Shown here piece after piece: positions 1 to 4,238 of a stretch of DNA of 10,481 bases. The stretch is from an uncultured Lachnospiraceae bacterium (lineage in GTDB: Bacteria > Bacillota_A > Clostridia > Lachnospirales > Lachnospiraceae): assembly GCA_905200565.1 (NCBI GenBank), contig CAJKKX010000037.1, positions 1 through 10,481 on the forward strand. Direction: 5' to 3'. How positions within the stretch are numbered: the first letter of the stretch is position 1; each line of letters opens with the position of its first letter. A model generated the notes under the pieces. It was not told the origin of the DNA. It did not search any database and saw only the letters and a list, made by a program, of their open reading frames with translations. The position numbers and the translations under genes are program-made.

Positions 1-245
1 GCCTCTGTCAGCGCCGCTGCTCTTTCCGGCTCTCCCTGGTCTCCGATATTCCCGGCCTGCCACGCTGCCGCAAATATAAGCAGAATCGCTGCTGCCATCC
101 CTCCGATCTGATACACCGGCAGCTTCTTTTTTTTCTGCTGTCTTCCCCTTACCATATCCTCGACATGCTCCGGTCTTAAAGATTCCGGCGCATCGATTTT
201 CCCGGCCGACCGCCTGATCTCCTCTAACATCTTTCTTTCATCCAT
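1..245 (-). CDS. Membrane-anchored protein downstream of sigma factor, N-terminal 81 residues (partial)
   Basis: Only the first 81 codons are inside the window; the gene continues past the left edge. The ATG at 245 follows an AGGAGG ribosome binding site (253-258) by 7 bases. The visible protein starts with a charged cytoplasmic segment (MDERKMLEEIRRSAGKI, then PESLRPEHVEDM), a basic stretch near residues 33-41 (RGRQQKKKK), and a single hydrophobic segment at about residues 45-62. This pattern suggests one membrane pass with the bulk of the protein outside. It starts 15 bp after the sigma factor stop codon, so the two are almost certainly co-transcribed. Genes in this position are often anti-sigma factors. 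In Lachnospiraceae I also recall secreted C-terminal beta-propeller proteins with this kind of N-terminus. Which one this is cannot be decided from the visible part. Confidence 0.75.
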   Translation of the reverse strand, partial: MDERKMLEEIRRSAGKIDAPESLRPEHVEDMVRGRQQKKKKLPVYQIGGMAAAILLIFAAAWQAGNIGDQGEPERAAALTE

Positions 246-252
246 GAATGGT

Positions 253-258
253 CCTCCT
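253..258 (-). promoter_or_regulatory. Ribosome binding site of the partial membrane protein gene
   Basis: AGGAGG lies 7 bases upstream of the ATG at 245, in the 15-bp gap after the sigma factor stop codon. It fixes the start of the gene at the left edge. Confidence 0.8.
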
Positions 259-260
259 CT

Positions 261-764
261 CTATCTCTCCAGACCTGCTTCCATTTTCTTTAAAGCGCGG
301 CTCTGCCTGGATCGCACGGTATTGTCACTCATATGCAGCATCCGCCCAATCTCCCGGCTGGTATAGCCTCCGAAAATATTCATTGCCAGAATCAGTCTGT
401 CCTCATCCGGCAGCCCTGCAAACACACGGCGCACATCCATATCCCGGCAGATGTCCCTCGGCTCCGCCGTCAAATCCTCCGGCAATTCCAGCGTCTTATT
501 GGCGTACTGCCCCAGCTTCCTGCGGCACTTATTCGTCAGAATGCGGAACATCCATGCTTTAAAGGATTCCACTTTCCGTAGTCCTCTGATACCCTGCCAG
601 GCGTCTGCCACCGCATCGCTGACTACATCCTCCGCATCATGTGTATTTTTTAAAGTATAAAGTGCAAAACGGTATAAATCCCGGTAGACTTCCTGATACA
701 GCTCCGAAAATGCCTGCACGTCTCCTTCCTTTGCTCTCTGAACAAGTTCCATATTTTGGTTCAT
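261..764 (-). CDS. ECF-type RNA polymerase sigma factor (sigma-70 family)
   Basis: Directs RNA polymerase to a dedicated promoter set; the targets cannot be read from the sequence. At 167 aa it has the two-domain ECF layout. Region 2 is at about residues 18-83 (AFSELYQEVYRDLYRFA, then DAEDVVSDAVADAW and SFKAWMFRILTN). Region 4 is at about 116-163 (LPDEDRLILAMNIFGGYTSR, then the helix-turn-helix REIGRMLHMSDNTVRSRQSRALKKM). An in-frame ATG lies 13 codons upstream at 803, but it has no ribosome binding site and would lie upstream of the transcription start predicted from the TATAAT at 805-810. The ATG at 764 has AGAGGGG 7 bases upstream, so I use it. Both starts begin ATGAACCAA, a small local duplication. 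The gene is followed after 15 bp by a membrane protein gene. An IS66 copy lies 65 bp upstream and has probably changed its promoter. Confidence 0.9.
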   Translation of the reverse strand: MNQNMELVQRAKEGDVQAFSELYQEVYRDLYRFALYTLKNTHDAEDVVSDAVADAWQGIRGLRKVESFKAWMFRILTNKCRRKLGQYANKTLELPEDLTAEPRDICRDMDVRRVFAGLPDEDRLILAMNIFGGYTSREIGRMLHMSDNTVRSRQSRALKKMEAGLER

Positions 765-771
765 AGCATCA

Positions 772-779
772 CCCCTCTC
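772..779 (-). promoter_or_regulatory. Ribosome binding site deciding the sigma factor start
   Basis: GAGAGGGG lies 7 bases before the ATG at 764. The alternative upstream ATG at 803 has no comparable site, so this motif decides for the 167-residue form. Confidence 0.7.
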
Positions 780-793
780 ATTTGTCGACAAAT
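780..793 (-). promoter_or_regulatory. Perfect 14-bp palindrome in the sigma factor leader
   Basis: ATTTGTCGACAAAT is its own reverse complement. It lies between the TATAAT at 805-810 and the ribosome binding site at 772-779, touching the latter. It could be an operator for a dimeric repressor or a short leader hairpin next to the ribosome binding site. No regulator is recognised for it. Confidence 0.4.
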
Positions 794-804
794 ATTGGTT
801 CATA

Positions 805-833
805 ATTATAGTGTCTCACAGTTCCTGAGTAAA
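805..833 (-). promoter_or_regulatory. Candidate hybrid promoter formed by the IS66 end (sigma factor gene)
   Basis: On the minus strand, TTTACT (833-828) is followed by a 17-bp spacer and TATAAT (810-805). Five bases of the -35-like hexamer come from the IS terminal repeat (829-833) and one from the target duplication. TTTACT matches TTGACA at 4 of 6 positions and the -10 is perfect. With the IS removed, the hexamer at the same place would read ACATTT, which has no match to consensus. The predicted transcript starts near 798, giving a leader of about 34 bases. Confidence 0.45.
821..828. repeat. Target site duplication, left copy
   Basis: GTTCCTGA directly abuts the left IS66 end and is repeated exactly at 3645-3652 beyond the right end. 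Eight bases is the usual duplication size of the IS66 family. Confidence 0.95.
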
Positions 834-851
834 CGCTCCATAGCGTGTACC
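829..851. repeat. IS66 terminal inverted repeat, left end
   Basis: 23 bp beginning GTAAACGCTCC and ending GTGTACC. It matches the reverse complement of 3622-3644 except at position 844 (C here, T in the other arm). Confidence 0.95.
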
Positions 852-863
852 ATTATTAGATAA

Positions 864-883
864 AGGGCTGTTTTCACAGCCCT
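864..883 (-). terminator. Terminator-like hairpin at the end of tnpC
   Basis: On the minus strand an 8-bp perfect stem (AGGGCTGT pairing with ACAGCCCT) closes a GAAA tetraloop and is followed by TTTATC. The tnpC stop codon lies inside the hairpin. The run of T is short, so termination may be partial. The hairpin may limit read-out from the IS into the sigma factor gene. Confidence 0.5.
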
Positions 884-2520
884 GACAAATCGTTACTTTT
901 TTTACGGATGTGTCCCGGCAATTCAGGAGACCATGGCAGCAGGTCTTCTAAGAATGCAAGATCGTGGTCATCCATATGTTTTGGAATCTCGCTCAACAGA
1001 TATTCAAAGTATTCATAAGGCTTCAGGTTGTTTGCTTTTGCGGTCTCCGCAATGCTGTAGATCACAGCAGATGCATTAGCACCATTGATCGTGTCGATCA
1101 TCTGCCAGTTCTTGCGTCCGACCGTAAAGCCTCTGATTGCACGTTCACTGGCATTATTGTCCATTGGGACATCTCCGTCTGTGAGGAATACTTTCAGATA
1201 CTTCTCCTGATTCAGGGCATAGTTGAACGCTTCACGCATTTTACCTTTTGCCTGAATCCTTGGTTCATTCTGTTTCAGATATAAGAACAGTGCATCCACC
1301 AGCGGCTTGATCACTGCCTGACGCTGTTTCAGCCGTTCTTCAGAGGAAAGATCCTTGAGTTTGTCTTCCTCACGGTACACTGCCTGGATCTGTTTCATCA
1401 CCAAATAACCGATTGTTTTTTTCTGTTCCTTTTTCGGTATCTGTTCCAGTGCATCGTTGAACTTGCGTCTTGCGTGCACCCAGCATCCGGCGATCTGCAG
1501 GTCATCCTGTTCCTTTTCGATGGTATGGTATACCTGGTAGCCGTCGGTCACACAGATCCCTTTAAAGTCCTTAAGGAACTTTCGGGGATGTGAAGCATTT
1601 CGTGTTTTCTGATATTCATACAGCACGATCTGCTTGTCGGTGTAAAGATAGCCGGAACGATAGACCCACATATAGCTTTTGGCTCCGGCAGCCCTTCCGT
1701 CACGGTTGACCAGACATGTCGTCTCATCCGCCTGTATCACGTGATAGCCATAAAGAAGCTTATGCAGATAGTCGTACAGCAGGCCCAGATATTCTTCGGA
1801 AAGACGGATCATCCAATTTGCCATGTTCTGTCTGGTGATAGAAAGCCCGTATCGTTCGAATTCTTTCTCAAGACGGTATAACGGCACCGCATTCACATAT
1901 TTGGCATTCATGACTGCAGCAGCCAGAGATGAGGATACCGGACTTCCATGAAGCAGTCCCTTTGGATGGGGAGCCCGTACCATGCGGCCATCTTTCTTAC
2001 TTGCATAGACACCGATATGATGCTCATCAACCTCTACGCTTGCCGGAACGAATTTATACCGGCGTGAGATTGTGTCTTCCAGCTGTTTCCAGCCTTTTTC
2101 GCCGAACTCACGGATCAGTTCCTCGTCAGAGAGATAATGACCGATGATGTTCACCTTCAGGGAAGAAAGATCTTCCTCTTTCTTGCCGGACTGTTTCCTG
2201 CCGCGTTTCTTATCTGCCGCGAGATCTTCCGGTTCCGGTGCATCAAGGTCACATACAGCTTCCGCCTCATTGAAGAATACGATGTTTCCGTCTACTTCCA
2301 TGAAACGGATCTGGACAGCATCCTCCATTTTTTCGGAAGAACGTCCGAAGCGGTCTTTCTTTGCGAGGACGAGCTGCTCCAGCATAAGCTGCATCTTATT
2401 GTTCAGTTCGTGAACCTCTTTTGTCAGCGACTCTGTCTGTTCCTGAAGATTCATAATGATCTGAATGAGCAGGGATTTGTCAGCAATATTCAGTTGTTCT
2501 TCTGTATATCTGTGTGCCAT
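874..2520 (-). CDS. tnpC: IS66 family transposase TnpC (DDE recombinase)
   Basis: Catalyses the DNA cleavage and joining of IS66 transposition. The 548-aa length is full size. An N-terminal coiled coil (about residues 24-55) is followed by a basic linker (KKRGRKQ near 104-110), then the part corresponding to the IS66 zinc-finger domain, then the catalytic DDE domain. Visible DDE candidates are D265 (QADETT), D326 (VTDGYQ) and E459 (DNNASERAIR); the family motifs YVNAVPLYRLE and CWVHARRKF are also present. The C-terminal IS66 tail (SAVIYSIAETAKANNLKPYE) is intact. The zinc-finger-like segment (about 123-185) lacks the expected cysteine pairs, which I believe is common in the Firmicutes branch. 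The ATG at 2520 has AAAGGAG 8 bases upstream. The gene is separated from tnpB by 293 bp and appears to have its own promoter. Confidence 0.97.
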   Translation of the reverse strand: MAHRYTEEQLNIADKSLLIQIIMNLQEQTESLTKEVHELNNKMQLMLEQLVLAKKDRFGRSSEKMEDAVQIRFMEVDGNIVFFNEAEAVCDLDAPEPEDLAADKKRGRKQSGKKEEDLSSLKVNIIGHYLSDEELIREFGEKGWKQLEDTISRRYKFVPASVEVDEHHIGVYASKKDGRMVRAPHPKGLLHGSPVSSSLAAAVMNAKYVNAVPLYRLEKEFERYGLSITRQNMANWMIRLSEEYLGLLYDYLHKLLYGYHVIQADETTCLVNRDGRAAGAKSYMWVYRSGYLYTDKQIVLYEYQKTRNASHPRKFLKDFKGICVTDGYQVYHTIEKEQDDLQIAGCWVHARRKFNDALEQIPKKEQKKTIGYLVMKQIQAVYREEDKLKDLSSEERLKQRQAVIKPLVDALFLYLKQNEPRIQAKGKMREAFNYALNQEKYLKVFLTDGDVPMDNNASERAIRGFTVGRKNWQMIDTINGANASAVIYSIAETAKANNLKPYEYFEYLLSEIPKHMDDHDLAFLEDLLPWSPELPGHIRKKSNDLSGL

Positions 2521-2521
2521 G

Positions 2522-2546
2522 ATCAGAACTCCTTTACTGGTCTGAT
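2522..2546 (-). promoter_or_regulatory. Small inverted repeat around the tnpC ribosome binding site
   Basis: ATCAGA (minus strand, 2546-2541) pairs with TCTGAT (2527-2522), leaving the AAAGGAG ribosome binding site in a 13-base loop. The stem is only 6 bp, so any effect on translation is uncertain. Confidence 0.3.
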
Positions 2547-2574
2547 TATAGCAGAAATACAGTATTTATGCCAC
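2545..2574 (-). promoter_or_regulatory. Candidate extended -10 promoter for tnpC
   Basis: On the minus strand TGCTATAAT (2553-2545) is a perfect extended -10 element. GTGGCA (2574-2569) lies 18 bp upstream and matches TTGACA at 4 of 6 positions. The spacer contains a perfect inverted repeat, AAATAC-A-GTATTT (2555-2567), positioned where a repressor would block RNA polymerase. Confidence 0.5.
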
Positions 2575-2605
2575 CCAGGGCATTTGTCACCTTCGTCATA
2601 ATGAC

Positions 2606-2614
2606 GGTGGATAA
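2606..2614 (-). other. DnaA-box-like 9-mer, copy 1
   Basis: Reads TTATCCACC on the minus strand, an 8 of 9 match to the DnaA box TTATCCACA. Confidence 0.35.
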
Positions 2615-2673
2615 CAATGCCAGGTATCCGATAAAGATCTGCGGTTTAGCGAGTATCTGGCACTGTTATCCAC
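2607..2673 (-). repeat. Long imperfect inverted repeat in the tnpB-tnpC spacer
   Basis: Arms 2607-2630 and 2650-2673 match at 20 of 24 positions, with a 19-base loop. The outer 10 base pairs (GTGGATAACA and its complement) are perfect. In RNA this would be a strong stem about 85 bases upstream of the tnpC start. Confidence 0.6.
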
Positions 2674-2674
2674 A
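2666..2674 (+). other. DnaA-box-like 9-mer, copy 2 (perfect)
   Basis: TTATCCACA on the plus strand is identical to the consensus DnaA box. It also forms part of the inverted-repeat arm 2650-2673. Confidence 0.4.
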
Positions 2675-2690
2675 GACAGTACAGGCGGAT

Positions 2691-2698
2691 CCTCCTTT
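2691..2698 (-). promoter_or_regulatory. Orphan Shine-Dalgarno sequence in the tnpB-tnpC spacer
   Basis: AAAGGAGG is a perfect ribosome binding site, but no ATG, GTG or TTG follows at normal distance. The best-placed codon is a CTG at 2684-2682, which would open a 12-codon frame ending TAA at 2646. This frame runs through the paired arm at 2650-2673. It may be a leader peptide or the remnant of a lost gene. Confidence 0.3.
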
Positions 2699-2730
2699 AT
2701 TATCAGAAGAGTACGCACACTGTCTGCAGC

Positions 2731-2739
2731 TGTGGATAA
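2731..2739 (-). other. DnaA-box-like 9-mer, copy 3 (perfect)
   Basis: TGTGGATAA on the plus strand is TTATCCACA on the minus strand, identical to the DnaA box. It lies 57 bp from copy 2 and points the opposite way. Confidence 0.4.
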
Positions 2740-2813
2740 CACAGTCATTCAGATGTTTGTCAGCAGTTTTGCAGTCTGAAAAGTTTTTTCATTTTCTGCG
2801 AATTGCACAAAAC

Positions 2814-3176
2814 CTAAAGCTCCTTTTGTGGAGATGTTATCTGCAGTATCGGATGTTTCGCAACGATCTCAAATCCCTGCATGAGCATACGATACTGATC
2901 TGTCGAGATCTCAAGTGCTTCCTGCTGGGTTCTTGGCCAGTTGAAGGCACCGTTGTCAAGGCGCTTATATAGGAGCAGAAAACCATCGCCTTCCCAGAGG
3001 AGTCCTTTGATCCTGTCATTCCGCTTCCCACAAAACAGATAAAGTGTATCTTTATCGTATGGGTCAAGATGGAACTGGAACCGGATGATGTTTGCCAGCC
3101 CTTCCAGGCCCCGCCGCAGATCTGAGTATCCGGTTGCAATAAATACCCTTTTGAAGCAGGACGCATTATTCAGCAT
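2814..3176 (-). CDS. tnpB: IS66 accessory protein TnpB (IS66 Orf2-like)
   Basis: A 120-aa accessory protein needed for transposition of IS66-type elements; its biochemical role is not well defined. Family motifs are clear: RVFIATGYSDLRRGLEGLAN near the start, TLYLFCGKRNDRIKGLLWEGDGF in the middle (about residues 44-66), and LLLYKRLDNGAFNWPR (about 67-82). The ATG at 3176 lies inside the end of tnpA and the two frames overlap by 11 bp. This suggests translational coupling, although GGAGG is also present 9 bases upstream. Length and sequence match intact family members; I see no frameshift or internal stop. Confidence 0.96.
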   Translation of the reverse strand: MLNNASCFKRVFIATGYSDLRRGLEGLANIIRFQFHLDPYDKDTLYLFCGKRNDRIKGLLWEGDGFLLLYKRLDNGAFNWPRTQQEALEISTDQYRMLMQGFEIVAKHPILQITSPQKEL

Positions 3177-3552
3177 GGATCAGTCCTCCGACAGCACGGA
3201 TGAGATCTGGTGAAGCAGAATTCGTGAATCCAATGATCATCCCGTTTGTCTGGATGACAGCATCTGGTCTGAAACTATGATAAACTAAAGATCCAGATGC
3301 GTTCTGTTCCAGTTTTAATTCTACAAAAGGAATGGTCTGAGGCTGTGCAGTAACCGGAATAAGTGTTTTATCATTAGAAGTTTCAGCAAGCGCATACGCT
3401 TCACGGCGCAGGATCTTCTGCCAGTAGAAAAACTTTTTGTCAGAGATTCCATTCTGTCTGCACCAGGCGGTTTTATTCTGACCGCTGGCAAGGCATTCGG
3501 AAATGATCTTTGACCATTGCTGCAGGCGCATTTGATGAGTAATTTTTTCCAT
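3166..3552 (-). CDS. tnpA: IS66 accessory protein TnpA
   Basis: A 128-aa first gene of the IS66 operon. The N-terminal half carries a helix-turn-helix of the transposase-associated type (LQQWSKIISECLASGQNKT, then WCRQNGISDKKFFYWQKILR, about residues 29-48), consistent with DNA binding at the element ends or regulation. The C-terminal half is less conserved and ends in a short beta-rich segment (FVELKLEQ, then MIIGFTNSASPDLIRAVGGL), which is the usual layout for this family. The ATG at 3552 has GGAGG about 9 bases upstream. The stop codon lies inside the tnpB start region. No -35/-10 pair before it is good enough to call a promoter. Confidence 0.93.
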   Translation of the reverse strand: MEKITHQMRLQQWSKIISECLASGQNKTAWCRQNGISDKKFFYWQKILRREAYALAETSNDKTLIPVTAQPQTIPFVELKLEQNASGSLVYHSFRPDAVIQTNGMIIGFTNSASPDLIRAVGGLIHAE

Positions 3553-3566
3553 TTTTAGTTTCCTCC

Positions 3567-3586
3567 AAAAAACTCGTTAGTTTTTT
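3567..3586 (-). promoter_or_regulatory. Perfect 8-bp hairpin just upstream of the tnpA ribosome binding site
   Basis: AAAAAACT and AGTTTTTT flank a 4-base loop. On the minus strand the hairpin ends in a run of T directly before GGAGG. It could act as a weak terminator against read-in from flanking genes, or hide the tnpA ribosome binding site; both are known strategies of insertion sequences. Which applies here is inference. Confidence 0.4.
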
Positions 3587-3621
3587 AGAGTGATTATCTC
3601 AAAAAATGGGAAGGAAAACTA

Positions 3622-3644
3622 GGTACACACTATGGAGCGTTTAC
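3622..3644. repeat. IS66 terminal inverted repeat, right end
   Basis: 23 bp ending GGAGCGTTTAC at the element border. It is the partner of 829-851 with one mismatch. Confidence 0.95.
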
Positions 3645-3652
3645 GTTCCTGA
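3645..3652. repeat. Target site duplication, right copy
   Basis: GTTCCTGA, identical to 821-828 at the other end of the element. Confidence 0.95.
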
Positions 3653-3681
3653 AATGTTGCAATTTATCTGATATAACTTCA

Positions 3682-3727
3682 AAAAAAGTGTAAAGACCCG
3701 TCCCTTTCCTGGTCCTTACACTTTTTT
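3682..3727 (-). terminator. Strong Rho-independent terminator after the coiled-coil protein gene
   Basis: Arms 3682-3698 and 3711-3727 pair at 16 of 17 positions around a 12-base loop. On the minus strand the stem ends in seven T. It lies 15 bp after the stop codon of the coiled-coil gene and would isolate that gene from the IS and the sigma factor. Confidence 0.88.
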
Positions 3728-3742
3728 CATAGGCATTTTTAA

Positions 3743-4147
3743 TTATGAAATTTTCTGCTTTAATTCTCTGACATCGGATTCCAGCTTTGTCACCCTAACA
3801 GACAGCAGCTCAAGTTCGGCATTCGGCTTCTGAACTTCCTTTAAATTCCTTGCCAAATCAAGATGTCCCTCTGCAATACGCCGGATATTGACACAAATCT
3901 CATTTTCCAACATCATTTTCATGTCTTTTACATCGGCTTTTAAGGTTTCTAAAGCATCTACCCTGGTTTCCAAAGTTTCCATCCGGGTTTCGAAAGTCTC
4001 CATCCGGGTCTCGAAAGCATCCATCCGGGCCTCGAAAGCATCCATCCGGGCCTCGAAAGCATCCATCCGGGTCTCCAGAGTCTCTATTTTAGACCCCAGC
4101 ATATCCATCTTTGAAAGCACTAAATCCAACTTTTGACTATCTGTCAT
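3743..4147 (-). CDS. Coiled-coil protein with tandem heptad repeats, function unknown
   Basis: A 134-aa soluble, highly charged protein without signal peptide or membrane segment. After a short start (MTDSQKLDLVLSKMDMLGSK) comes a run of seven-residue units such as MDAFEAR and METFETR, then a C-terminal half (MMLENEICVNIRRIAEGHLD, then VRVTKLESDVRELK). The C-terminal half resembles a small hypothetical protein family I recall from many Lachnospiraceae. The repeats predict a long parallel coiled coil. A GTG at 4156 could add three residues, but it lies inside the ribosome binding site (AAAGGGGG, 4156-4163), so the ATG at 4147 is the start. The gene stands alone, with a near-consensus promoter and a strong terminator, suggesting steady expression. 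No function can be assigned. Confidence 0.85.
   Translation of the reverse strand: MTDSQKLDLVLSKMDMLGSKIETLETRMDAFEARMDAFEARMDAFETRMETFETRMETLETRVDALETLKADVKDMKMMLENEICVNIRRIAEGHLDLARNLKEVQKPNAELELLSVRVTKLESDVRELKQKIS
3979..4083. repeat. 21-bp tandem repeat tract (five units plus a diverged sixth)
   Basis: CCATCCGGG recurs exactly every 21 bp at 3979, 4000, 4021, 4042 and 4063. The units at 4000-4062 are nearly identical. A diverged unit precedes them at about 3958-3978. Each unit encodes one heptad of the coiled coil, so copy-number change keeps the reading frame. Confidence 0.95.
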
Positions 4148-4155
4148 TTCATCCA

Positions 4156-4163
4156 CCCCCTTT
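4156..4163 (-). promoter_or_regulatory. Ribosome binding site deciding the coiled-coil gene start
   Basis: AAAGGGGG lies 8 bases upstream of the ATG at 4147. It overlaps the alternative GTG at 4156, which therefore cannot use it. Confidence 0.75.
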
Positions 4164-4168
4164 ATGCC

Positions 4169-4197
4169 ACTATATCACTTTCTCTTTCCCATGTCAA
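4169..4197 (-). promoter_or_regulatory. Sigma-A type promoter of the coiled-coil protein gene
   Basis: TTGACA (4197-4192, perfect) and TATAGT (4174-4169, 5 of 6) are separated by exactly 17 bp. The predicted start near 4162 gives a very short leader, with the ribosome binding site at or next to the 5' end. An exact start cannot be fixed from sequence. Confidence 0.85.
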
Positions 4198-4238
4198 TTA
4201 TTATTTTTAAAGACAACATATTGTATGTGATTTCTTTT

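Larger units (their letters stand above)
2521..2813 (-). other. Structured 293-bp spacer between tnpB and tnpC
   Basis: I see no convincing protein gene here. The region holds three copies of the 9-mer GTGGATAAC (2607-2615 and 2732-2740 forward, 2665-2673 reverse), a long imperfect inverted repeat (2607-2630 with 2650-2673, 20 of 24 positions), a competing inverted repeat (2665-2680 with 2719-2740), a perfect AAAGGAGG not followed by a normal gene (2691-2698), and a promoter for tnpC at the tnpC-proximal end. It looks like a regulatory or replication-linked spacer. Confidence 0.6.
829..3644 (-). mobile_element. Complete IS66-family insertion sequence (2816 bp)
   Basis: The element is bounded by 23-bp inverted repeats matching at 22 of 23 positions, starting GTAAACGCTCCATAG. 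It is flanked by a perfect 8-bp duplication, GTTCCTGA. It carries the three genes of the classical IS66 layout, tnpA, tnpB and tnpC, all on the minus strand and all with full-length reading frames and good ribosome binding sites. The near-identical ends, perfect target duplication and intact genes point to recent insertion and possible activity. Removing the element and one duplication copy joins the sigma factor upstream region to the DNA beyond 3652. The insertion falls in an intergenic region and breaks no gene, but separates the sigma factor from its original upstream sequence. Confidence 0.97.

Noticed and set aside
765..803. Upstream ATG of the sigma factor (13 more residues)
   Set aside because: No ribosome binding site precedes it, and it lies upstream of the transcription start predicted from the TATAAT at 805-810.
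2568..2972. Plus-strand frame of 134 codons across the tnpB-tnpC spacer
   Set aside because: Half of it is antisense to tnpB, there is no ribosome binding site before its ATG, and the composition does not look like a protein. The spacer's repeats explain the region better.
3553..3644. Promoter for tnpA between the IS end and its start codon
   Set aside because: A TTGAGA and a GATAAT are present but neither has a partner at 16-18 bp, so no promoter could be supported.
3958..4083. Regular repeats that might be a CRISPR array
   Set aside because: The 21-bp units are directly adjacent without spacers and encode heptads of an intact protein; no cas genes are present.
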